DNA of 6,083 nt, from assembly GCA_902766985.1 (NCBI GenBank), contig CACXFP010000217.1:1-6083 (forward strand). The letters run 5' to 3'. Source of the DNA: an uncultured Bacteroidia bacterium (GTDB taxonomy: Bacteria; Bacteroidota; Bacteroidia; Bacteroidales; UBA932). The notes under the pieces are model-generated. The model worked only from the letters and a program-made list of their open reading frames with translations, was not told the origin of the DNA and made no database searches. Each line of letters starts with the position of its first letter. Positions within the stretch are counted from its first letter, which is position 1. This document shows, piece by piece, positions 1 through 5,509 of this stretch. The position numbers and the translations under genes were made by a program.

Positions 1-386
1 GAGGCCGCGCCTTCGTGGCCAAGAACATGCTCGACGGAGACTACGACTCATTCTGGACAGTTCCCGACGGATGCCTGACCCCTTCTTTCACGGTCACGTT
101 CCCGGAAGAAAGGACATTCAACCGCGTAATGCTGCAGGAGTACATCCCCCTGGGCCAGAGAGTAGCCGCATTCAAGGTAGAAGCGCTCACACCTGACGGA
201 AACTGGAAGGAGATTGCATCCGCCACCACGATCGGCTACAAGAGGATACTCCTCACGGAAAAGACAACGGCCACCGCAGTAAGGGTGACCGTTACGAAAT
301 CCTATGCGGAACCGGTACTGAACGGCTTCTCGCTATATCAGGACGATATCCTGAAAGAATTCAGGGACGGAGAGTCCCGGCATTAA
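1..386 (+). CDS. Alpha-L-fucosidase (GH29-type), C-terminal fragment
   Basis: This is the 3' end of a gene that enters from the left edge; the reading frame is open from base 3 (codons for G-R-A-F-V-A-K-N) and ends at TAA 384-386. A GTG at 15 is an internal codon, not the start. The visible ~127 residues match the C-terminal beta-sandwich (F5/8 type C, discoidin-like) of bacterial GH29 alpha-L-fucosidases: NMLDGDYDSFW near the left edge, then FNRVMLQEYIPLGQRV, WKEI, TTIGYKRIL and a closing strand around NGFSLYQDD. In that family the catalytic TIM barrel lies upstream and removes alpha-linked fucose from glycans, usually in the periplasm or outside the cell; the catalytic residues are outside this window, so activity cannot be judged. 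The C-terminal segment alone could in principle belong to another glycosidase with the same accessory domain, but the LQEYIPLGQRV and IGYKRI pattern is strongly fucosidase-like. A strong hairpin terminator follows at 396-422. Confidence 0.85.
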   Translation, partial: GRAFVAKNMLDGDYDSFWTVPDGCLTPSFTVTFPEERTFNRVMLQEYIPLGQRVAAFKVEALTPDGNWKEIASATTIGYKRILLTEKTTATAVRVTVTKSYAEPVLNGFSLYQDDILKEFRDGESRH

Positions 387-985
387 AGCATCAGGCCGTG
401 GCGGACTTCCGCCACGGTTTTTCCGCCCTTGAGGGAACGGAGTATCTCACAGGCGAAGTCAATGGCGCAGCCGGCTCCCCGTCCGGTGACCAGGTTGCCG
501 TCTGATACGGCCGGAGCCTTGACATACCTGGCTCCCCTGGCAATCATTGCATCCTCAAAACCGTCGAAACAGGTAAACTTCCTGCCTTCAAGCCCGGGAA
601 GCTGTGAAGCCACGAGCCCGGGAGCGGCGCATATCGCGGCCACCGTCCCCCCATGCATGAAATGGACCTTCATGATATCCATGAGAACCTCAGTCGCGGC
701 CAGGTTCCTGGTCCCGGGCATGCCTCCGGGAAAGACCATCACATCTTGCGGTCCGGTTCCCTCTTGGGAAGCCATTGCCTCGAACTCGTCAAAAGTGAGG
801 TCGGCAACCACAGGAACTCCCCTGGAAGAAGTCACGAACCTATCTCCGTAAATATAGTCGGCCGGTTTACCTGTCTGGACAGCCACGGTGCTGACCTCCA
901 GCCCTCCACGGCGAAGGACATCGAGGGTGCCGAGGGCTTCCATGTCCTCGAAACCATCGGCGAGAAAGATATAAATGCCTTTCAT
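383..985 (-). CDS. DJ-1/PfpI family protein (YajL-like)
   Basis: A complete 200-residue protein, the usual length for a single-domain DJ-1/PfpI member, with no signal peptide, so cytoplasmic. The N-terminal strand MKGIYIFLADGFEDMEA carries the conserved acidic residue (E16) that pairs with the reactive cysteine. The nucleophile elbow is AAICAAP, with C119. PGGMPG (86-91) and the C-terminal TGRGAGCAIDFA (167-178) are also typical of the DJ-1/YajL/ThiJ branch. Family members are reported as chaperones, deglycase or glyoxalase-like enzymes or oxidative-stress sensors; which of these applies cannot be read from sequence. The start is ATG 985-983, just 6 bp after the stop of the HAD phosphatase gene, so it is probably the last gene of an operon led from 2443. 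Its TAA (385-383) overlaps the fucosidase TAA in a shared TTAA, and its last codons contain the opposing terminator. Family assignment is firm, exact function is not. Confidence 0.9.
   Translation of the reverse strand: MKGIYIFLADGFEDMEALGTLDVLRRGGLEVSTVAVQTGKPADYIYGDRFVTSSRGVPVVADLTFDEFEAMASQEGTGPQDVMVFPGGMPGTRNLAATEVLMDIMKVHFMHGGTVAAICAAPGLVASQLPGLEGRKFTCFDGFEDAMIARGARYVKAPAVSDGNLVTGRGAGCAIDFACEILRSLKGGKTVAEVRHGLML
396..422 (+). terminator. Rho-independent terminator of the fucosidase gene
   Basis: A perfect 9-bp stem (CCGTGGCGG at 396-404, CCGCCACGG at 409-417) with an ACTT loop is followed directly by TTTTT (418-422). It begins 9 bases after the fucosidase stop, the expected place for an intrinsic terminator on the + strand. 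It lies wholly inside the last codons (about residues 190-197) of the convergent DJ-1 gene. On the - strand the hairpin is not followed by a T run, so it should mainly work in the + direction. Confidence 0.8.
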
Positions 986-991
986 GATGAA

Positions 992-2206
992 TTATTTTAA
1001 AAGGACCGGCTCCTTGGAAGGAATGAAAAAGCCCCTGTTCTCGTCGCGGCCCTGAACGAGGTTCCTGGAAGACGGATCCTTCAATCCGTCCTCACAGAGA
1101 GAGCCTATCTTGCCGCCGGCATTCTTGTTGATGATAAGAGCATGCCGCAGCCTGGGGAAGGATACCATCATGTCATAGTCGCCGTTGCTGTCGCCTCCGA
1201 CCAGGACCGGATCCTTGCCGCAATGCCCGGGAGCCATGAAAGCCCTTATGGCCTCAACCTTCCCGGGGCCCCAGGTGACGGGATAGCCCGGAAGCAGGCC
1301 GGAAGCCGTCTTCCCTTCGGAATCCTTGTTGAGCCTGATACCATAGACGTGGTCGGCAGGGATATTGAGCCCGTACTTGGGATTGCAGGCAGCCCCCTCG
1401 ACGACATCTTCCTGGGAAGCAGAACAGACATAGACATCTATCCCGTTTTCCTTCAGGGTATTGATGAGGCTGACCATCTCGGGGATGAGGCGGAATCCGG
1501 TATATATGGTGGACACAAGTCTGCCGGAACGGCCTTTTCGGCCGGACTTGAAGGCAGATCGCTTCAAGGGCTTGGTCATCCAGTAATCAACGGATTCCGA
1601 AGTGATTTCCCTGATCTCCTCGGGAGTATATCTTTCAAAGATGTGAAGGTACCACTCATCGCTAAGTCCGTTGGGAACCGAGCCGTAGATACTGTCATAG
1701 AGCCAGCGGAACCTGACCTTGAAATCCTTGAACCATCTGGTCTTGCGGATCTTCTCCAGGCTCATGTTCCCGTTGTATCCGGAATAATGGTTCCATATAT
1801 ATGTAAAATCCTCCTCGATGTCGGCCAGCATCTCCCCTATCGTAACCTTGCGGCCTTTCAGGGCATCGTCAAAGTCATCCAGCTGCACATCAAGGTCAGG
1901 AAGGGATTTCGAGAATGCGGCATGAAACTGCTCAGGAGTCATCCTGAACAGGAGGTTGTCGATCATGTAATCTATGAGGGTCTCACTGATATCGTTACAG
2001 GAGATGGTATTGTCGAAGTCGAACACGGCATAGGCCTGGCAGGCCGGATTGTAGGAAGGCGAAAGATTGCCGTTCTCCCTGATGAGGGCCCCTAAGGCAT
2101 CATAATTCTTTTGTTCCCAATTCATCCTGGGAAGAGGGTTCACCTGGGCGGATAAGCCTATGGCCATCACCAGGAAAACCATGGTCGAAGTTATTCTTTC
2201 AAGCAT
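992..2206 (-). CDS. Exported HAD-superfamily phosphatase (PSP/phosphorylcholine-phosphatase-like)
   Basis: A 404-residue protein with an N-terminal Sec-type signal (ML-E-R, then hydrophobic TMVFLVMAIGLSA, likely cut after A20; no lipobox). All four HAD motifs are visible: motif I DFDNT (D63 nucleophile, D65 acid/base, T67), motif II serine S262 in YVCSAS, motif III lysine K316 in GPGKVEA, and motif IV GDSNGDYDM with D339 and D343. It should therefore be an active Mg-dependent phosphomonoesterase, probably periplasmic. About 195 residues separate motifs I and II, much more than the cap of typical cytoplasmic phosphoserine phosphatases; a large insert there is also found in secreted phosphorylcholine-phosphatase-type HADs. 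Substrate is unknown. The start ATG (2206-2204) directly follows the TAG of the upstream 78-aa gene with no gap, and DJ-1 follows 6 bp after its stop, suggesting one transcript and translational coupling. A start at M9 is possible but would remove the charged part of the signal peptide. Confidence 0.85.
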   Translation of the reverse strand: MLERITSTMVFLVMAIGLSAQVNPLPRMNWEQKNYDALGALIRENGNLSPSYNPACQAYAVFDFDNTISCNDISETLIDYMIDNLLFRMTPEQFHAAFSKSLPDLDVQLDDFDDALKGRKVTIGEMLADIEEDFTYIWNHYSGYNGNMSLEKIRKTRWFKDFKVRFRWLYDSIYGSVPNGLSDEWYLHIFERYTPEEIREITSESVDYWMTKPLKRSAFKSGRKGRSGRLVSTIYTGFRLIPEMVSLINTLKENGIDVYVCSASQEDVVEGAACNPKYGLNIPADHVYGIRLNKDSEGKTASGLLPGYPVTWGPGKVEAIRAFMAPGHCGKDPVLVGGDSNGDYDMMVSFPRLRHALIINKNAGGKIGSLCEDGLKDPSSRNLVQGRDENRGFFIPSKEPVLLK

Positions 2207-2443
2207 CTAAAAAAGTGTTGGATGATTCTCTTCCAATTCGGAAAGCACCCTTTCCATAAGGGCCTCGCGGAAAAGACCGGAACGGTTCTTCACCTTGAAA
2301 CGGCGGCAGTACTCGTCTACTGCTGCCATTTCCTTGTCATTCAGACAGACAACCTGCCTGTGTCCCCTCAACAAGGAAGCCTTCTGCTTCTCAAGGTACT
2401 CAGGGTCCACAACAGGTCCTTTCCGTTTAGTATTCCTGCTCAA
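2207..2443 (-). CDS. Small ribbon-helix-helix-like protein, first gene of operon
   Basis: A 78-residue basic-then-acidic protein. The N-terminal third is rich in K/R (SRNTKRKG, EKQKASLLRGHRQ). The middle reads as a beta strand RQVVCLND, followed by two helices (KEMAAVDEYCRRF and RSGLFREALMERVLSEL) with a turn KVKN between. That strand-helix-turn-helix order is the ribbon-helix-helix fold of small DNA-binding regulators and antitoxins. This is inferred from pattern, not from a recognised named family. The only usable start codons are TTG at 2443-2441 or GTG at 2410-2408: an in-frame TAA lies at 2470-2468 and the first ATG is residue 39, inside the fold. TTG is preferred because it keeps the basic tail. 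The TAG stop touches the ATG of the HAD gene. No toxin-like partner is adjacent. It may regulate its own operon, or it may be a conserved Bacteroidota protein of other role. Confidence 0.7.
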   Translation of the reverse strand: MSRNTKRKGPVVDPEYLEKQKASLLRGHRQVVCLNDKEMAAVDEYCRRFKVKNRSGLFREALMERVLSELEENHPTLF

Positions 2444-2462
2444 ATCAGAATTGATAGTTTTG

Positions 2463-2470
2463 CAAAATTA
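2463..2470 (-). promoter_or_regulatory. Candidate -7 element for the small-protein/HAD/DJ-1 operon
   Basis: Read on the - strand, TAATTTTG at 2470-2463 matches the Bacteroidota -7 consensus TAnnTTTG exactly, and lies 19 bases upstream of the TTG start in the 52-bp gap after the DUF1080 gene. No TTTG is found at the expected -33 spacing, so the promoter is incomplete or weak. Readthrough from the upstream gene is the alternative. Confidence 0.45.
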
Positions 2471-2495
2471 CAAAATCCGGGCGATATCTCGCAGT

Positions 2496-4037
2496 CTAGA
2501 GCTCTTTAATCCAGATATTCCTGAAACTGATCGGCTCGCTGGGGTCGCCGTGGCTCTGCAGGGAGATGGGGCCGCGTACAGCCCAGACGCTCCTCGGGAA
2601 GCCTATGTATTCAGTGGTACCGAGTATCTCCCTGTCGTCCTGGACGGTCACTCCGTTGAATACGACGGTCACCCTCGGGGCCTTCAGGAGATTCCCGTCC
2701 GCATCCACTTCAGGTGCGGTGAAGGTTATGTCATAGACGTTCCACGAACCTGGGGCCTTGCAGGGATTCGCCGACGGAACCGACTGCTTATAGATACTTG
2801 CCGCCATTCCGTTGACGTATGTCCCGTTCCCATGGCTGTCGAGTATCTGCACCTCATATGCCCCATTGAGGAATACGCCGCTGTTGCCCCTCGACTGCCC
2901 TTCTCCATGTATTCCGGACGGCACCATCCACTCCAGATGGAGATGGTAGCTGCCGAATTCCCGACGCGTGACAATGTCTCCGGCAGATTTGACCACCGTC
3001 ATGCTCCCGTCGCCGTTGATCCTCCACCGGGCATCACCTCCCTTGGGGCCTTTCCATTCTGAAAGGTCATTACCGGCAAAAAGGACAAGGGCCCCTTCCG
3101 GAGCTTGGACACAGCCGTCATATCCGCTTGCATCCACGACGGGGACAGCAGGATCGTAATACTCCGTTTCTGACGGTCCTATCTTGAAACCGGCCCCTGT
3201 CTCACCCAGGGCCTTGACAATATTGTCGTAAGAGGTCTTAACATCAGCAAGCATGCTCTTCGAACCGAACTGCTCCACTGTATACCAGCCGTCATATCCG
3301 GAAGATGCGAGTTTCTTTACGATGGCTGAAACAGGGATACAGCCCTCCCCAGCAGGAGTGCATGTCAGGTCGTCACACGACACCCTGTCCTTGAGGTGGA
3401 CATGACGGACCTTCCCCGCATTCATCAGGACGGCCCTGTATGCATCCTCGCCGAAAGGGAGGTAATTCCCTGAATCAAAAAGGAGGCCGATGCGGGCGGA
3501 ACCGGCAAGGAGATCCTCCAGGACCGGTCCGGTCGCACAGGGTGACCTGGGATTGTCAAAATCTTCGACTACAACCTCGATTCCCTCTTCCGCCGCCTTA
3601 TCGGCAAAGGCGATTATACCATTACGAACGGACTCCTTCAATTCCCCGGATGCTCCTTCAGGCAAGAGGGCGGGTACGAGCAGGAGCCTGGAATAACCGT
3701 TTTTCTTCATGAATGCGATCGCCTTCCTCTCCACCCCGGGACGGGATTTCGCCTTAAGCGGAGAGAAATCGATATCTGCGATCGCGCAGGAATGCTCGAA
3801 GCCGAGGTCATCCAGGGCCCTGAGTTCCGAAGGACTCTGCCCCACCCGCACATCGACTCCTGAGTAGCCGATCGCCTTCACCTTCGCCGCGGCCGCAGCG
3901 AAAGGGATTCCCTCCTGGCGGGATATGGTCCTGATGTGGTCGCTGAAAACGGAAATCCTGGCGGTACCTTCACCTTTCAGGGAAACGGCAGAAAGGACGG
4001 CTACTGCCAGGGACAGTATGCGGATGATTCTTCCCAT
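2496..4037 (-). CDS. Exported xylose-isomerase-like TIM barrel fused to DUF1080 (3-keto-disaccharide hydrolase) domain
   Basis: A 513-residue protein in two parts after a signal peptide (MGRIIRILSLAVAVLSAVSL, cleaved around residues 20-24; no lipobox cysteine). Residues ~27-278 form a sugar phosphate isomerase/epimerase (AP endonuclease 2-like) barrel. Its presumed metal ligands are in place: E158 in VVVEDFDN, D188 in LLFDSGNY, H214 in RHVHLKD and E255 in YTVEQFG. Residues ~315-513 form a DUF1080/PF06439 domain: LVLFAGNDLSEWKG, then GNSGVFLNGAYEVQILDS (385-401), SWNVYDI (431-437), GPISLQSHG (489-497) and the ending FRNIWIKEL. DUF1080 proteins are annotated as 3-keto-disaccharide hydrolases; members of the barrel family can act on keto sugars as isomerases, epimerases or lyases. 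I infer a periplasmic enzyme working on oxidised (3-keto) glycosides, with both steps in one chain. A Gfo/Idh/MocA dehydrogenase, the usual partner, is not in the window. The start ATG (4037-4035) follows a divergent promoter region shared with the M64 peptidase. Confidence 0.88.
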   Translation of the reverse strand: MGRIIRILSLAVAVLSAVSLKGEGTARISVFSDHIRTISRQEGIPFAAAAAKVKAIGYSGVDVRVGQSPSELRALDDLGFEHSCAIADIDFSPLKAKSRPGVERKAIAFMKKNGYSRLLLVPALLPEGASGELKESVRNGIIAFADKAAEEGIEVVVEDFDNPRSPCATGPVLEDLLAGSARIGLLFDSGNYLPFGEDAYRAVLMNAGKVRHVHLKDRVSCDDLTCTPAGEGCIPVSAIVKKLASSGYDGWYTVEQFGSKSMLADVKTSYDNIVKALGETGAGFKIGPSETEYYDPAVPVVDASGYDGCVQAPEGALVLFAGNDLSEWKGPKGGDARWRINGDGSMTVVKSAGDIVTRREFGSYHLHLEWMVPSGIHGEGQSRGNSGVFLNGAYEVQILDSHGNGTYVNGMAASIYKQSVPSANPCKAPGSWNVYDITFTAPEVDADGNLLKAPRVTVVFNGVTVQDDREILGTTEYIGFPRSVWAVRGPISLQSHGDPSEPISFRNIWIKEL

Positions 4038-4062
4038 AAAACGATTGATAATTTAATCTCCA

Positions 4063-4094
4063 TAAAGATAGGTATTTCCACCCGGTTTTAAAAG
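4063..4094 (-). promoter_or_regulatory. Candidate promoter for the isomerase/DUF1080 gene
   Basis: On the - strand, TATCTTTA (4070-4063) resembles the Bacteroidota -7 element TAnnTTTG except for the last base. Twenty bases upstream is CTTT (4094-4091), only a poor match to the -33 TTTG. Transcription starting a few bases downstream would leave a leader of about 20 nt before the ATG at 4037. It lies in the left arm of the 13-bp inverted repeat. Confidence 0.5.
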
Positions 4095-4098
4095 ATTG

Positions 4099-4130
4099 TT
4101 TGCGATAAAAACAGGATTATCCTATCTTTA
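4099..4130 (+). promoter_or_regulatory. Candidate promoter for the M64 peptidase gene
   Basis: TTTG (4099-4102), a 20-base spacer and TATCTTTA (4123-4130) fit the Bacteroidota housekeeping promoter (TTTG at -33, TAnnTTTG at -7), with one mismatch at the last -7 base. The predicted transcription start, about 4135-4138, is only some 5-15 bases before the candidate start codons at 4143 and 4149, so the leader would be unusually short. Confidence 0.6.
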
Positions 4131-4142
4131 TGGGAAAATAAA

Positions 4143-5498
4143 ATGGCTATGGACCATAAACGACTCCTAATGACGGCGGCGATCCTTTTCGCCCTTCCTA
4201 TCTGCATGACCGCGCAGGATTTCGATGACTGTTTCGAAAACAGGACCTTACGCCTCGACTATGTATTTACGGGCAACTCCTCAGGCCAGAGCATCCACCT
4301 CAGTGAAGCGCTGAGCGGAGGCGTCTGGGCCGGACGGAGGCACAGCCTCGACACCGTATGCCTGGAAGGGAACGGAAAGATTGAAGTTTTGGAAAAAGGG
4401 ACAGGGAAAGTGCTCTATGTCAATTCTTTCTCCACCCTTTTCCAAGAATGGCTCTCCGAGGAAGAGGCTACTAAGACGGACCGTTCATTCGAAAATTGTT
4501 TTCAAGTCCCCTGGCCCAGGAATCCTGTTGACATAAGGGTGAGTCTAATGGACATCCGGGGTGAAGTAACCGCTTCCCTCACCCATCCCGTCGATCCGGC
4601 GGACATCCTCATACGGCCCGTACCGGTTCCCCCGTCATCATTCAGGTATCTGCTCCGCAACGGAAGCCCCGCTCAATGCATCGACCTCGCAATCGTGGGC
4701 GACGGATATACGGCCGGAGAAATAGAAAAATTCTATGCCGATGCCCGACGGGCCGTGGAAGCCCTGACCGCGCATGAACCGTTCTCGACCCTGAAAGACA
4801 GGTTCAACATCGTGGCGGTCGCAGCGGTATCCCAGGAATCGGGAGTCAGCATACCGCACCGGGGGATATGGAAAAAGACCCTCCTCAAATGCCATTTCGA
4901 CACCTTCTACTCCGAAAGATACCTCACCGCCGGCAGCATGACGGCCGTCTATGACGCCCTGGCTGCAGTCCCGTTCGAACACATCCTGGTCCTCTCGAAC
5001 ACCCCGGTCTATGGAGGCGGAGGCATATACAACGCCATTCTCACCTGTTCCGCAGACCATCCGACATTCCCTAAGGTCCTCGTCCACGAGTTCGGACACT
5101 CGTTCGCAGGCCTGGGCGACGAATACTATTATGATGATGGTTTCAATCCGATGTATATCCCGGAAAAGGAGCCATGGGAACCCAACCTCACCACCCTCGC
5201 GGACTTTTCCTCGAAATGGGCCGACATGCTCCCTCCGGACACGCCGATCCCTACTCCTGAGGACAGCATTGAAAAGGAGAATGACGTGCGCAGGATATGG
5301 AATACCATCCCCGAGGAGACCCGGCAGAGGCTCAACGGGCACTTAGGTGTCTATGAGGGAGGAGGCTACCTTTCCAAAGGAGTTTACCGGCCGGTGCAGG
5401 AATGCAGGATGAAAATCAACGAATGCAAGGATTTCTGCCCCGTCTGCACCCGCGCGATCCGCCGCACAGTTGATTTCTACACGGAAAAGGCAGAATAA
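4143..5498 (+). CDS. Secreted M64-family zinc metallopeptidase (IgA peptidase M64)
   Basis: A full-length 451-residue protein. A signal peptide (charged MDHKR, hydrophobic LLMTAAILFALPI, cleavage near MTA-Q at residues 24-25) targets it for export; the LPIC stretch is not a valid lipobox because I precedes the cysteine. Residues ~26-160 resemble the N-terminal beta domain of M64 proteins (TLRLDYVFTG). The catalytic domain follows, from about residue 178 (IDLAIVGDGYT). The zinc site is H315-E316-F-G-H319 in HEFGHSFAGLGDEY, with H315 and H319 as ligands, E316 as general base and D326 as the likely third ligand. The closing YRPVQECRM and DFCPVC motifs, with four cysteines (421, 428, 432, 435), are typical of the family. 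M64 was named for a clostridial IgA protease, but cleavage of IgA by Bacteroidota members should not be assumed. Start choice: ATG 4143 has an A-rich leader typical of the phylum; ATG 4149, two codons on, is equally workable. It is divergent from the DUF1080 fusion and convergent with the peroxidase, 11 bp away. Confidence 0.92.
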   Translation: MAMDHKRLLMTAAILFALPICMTAQDFDDCFENRTLRLDYVFTGNSSGQSIHLSEALSGGVWAGRRHSLDTVCLEGNGKIEVLEKGTGKVLYVNSFSTLFQEWLSEEEATKTDRSFENCFQVPWPRNPVDIRVSLMDIRGEVTASLTHPVDPADILIRPVPVPPSSFRYLLRNGSPAQCIDLAIVGDGYTAGEIEKFYADARRAVEALTAHEPFSTLKDRFNIVAVAAVSQESGVSIPHRGIWKKTLLKCHFDTFYSERYLTAGSMTAVYDALAAVPFEHILVLSNTPVYGGGGIYNAILTCSADHPTFPKVLVHEFGHSFAGLGDEYYYDDGFNPMYIPEKEPWEPNLTTLADFSSKWADMLPPDTPIPTPEDSIEKENDVRRIWNTIPEETRQRLNGHLGVYEGGGYLSKGVYRPVQECRMKINECKDFCPVCTRAIRRTVDFYTEKAE

Positions 5499-5509
5499 CC
5501 GGAAACCTT

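Larger units (their letters stand above)
4060..4133. repeat. 13-bp perfect inverted repeat in divergent intergenic region
   Basis: CCATAAAGATAGG (4060-4072) and CCTATCTTTATGG (4121-4133) are exact reverse complements, separated by 48 bp, between the divergent DUF1080-fusion and M64 peptidase genes. Each arm contains a TATCTTTA element pointing toward its own gene. The spacing is too long for a simple transcript hairpin; a pair of similar promoters or a two-site operator is more likely. Confidence 0.75.

Noticed and set aside
364..378. Small hairpin GGGAC-GGAGA-GTCCC as possible terminator for the - strand operon
   Set aside because: The stem is only 5 bp, it lies in fucosidase coding sequence, and on the - strand no T run follows; not supported as a terminator.
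429..1000. Two overlapping + strand open frames antisense to DJ-1
   Set aside because: The DJ-1 reading frame is clearly the coding one; the others lack any family pattern.
1142..2095. Long open frame (317 codons) on the + strand antisense to the HAD phosphatase gene
   Set aside because: The opposite strand encodes a protein with all HAD catalytic motifs and a signal peptide; the antisense translation shows no recognisable domain and is explained by codon bias in GC-rich DNA.
2481..2492. Short palindrome GCGA-TATC-TCGC after the DUF1080 gene, as possible terminator or operator
   Set aside because: A 4-bp stem with a T-rich but interrupted downstream stretch is too weak to call; it could occur by chance.
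2295..3062. Open frame of 255 codons on the + strand antisense to the DUF1080 region and the small gene
   Set aside because: It crosses two real - strand genes and a promoter gap, and its translation resembles no protein family.
4638..5342. Open frame of 234 codons on the - strand inside the M64 peptidase
   Set aside because: It is antisense to the conserved catalytic domain and has no signal, motif or upstream promoter of its own.
5499..5509. Search for a bidirectional terminator between the M64 and peroxidase genes
   Set aside because: The 11-bp gap has no stem-loop or T tract, and none was evident in the flanking coding ends.
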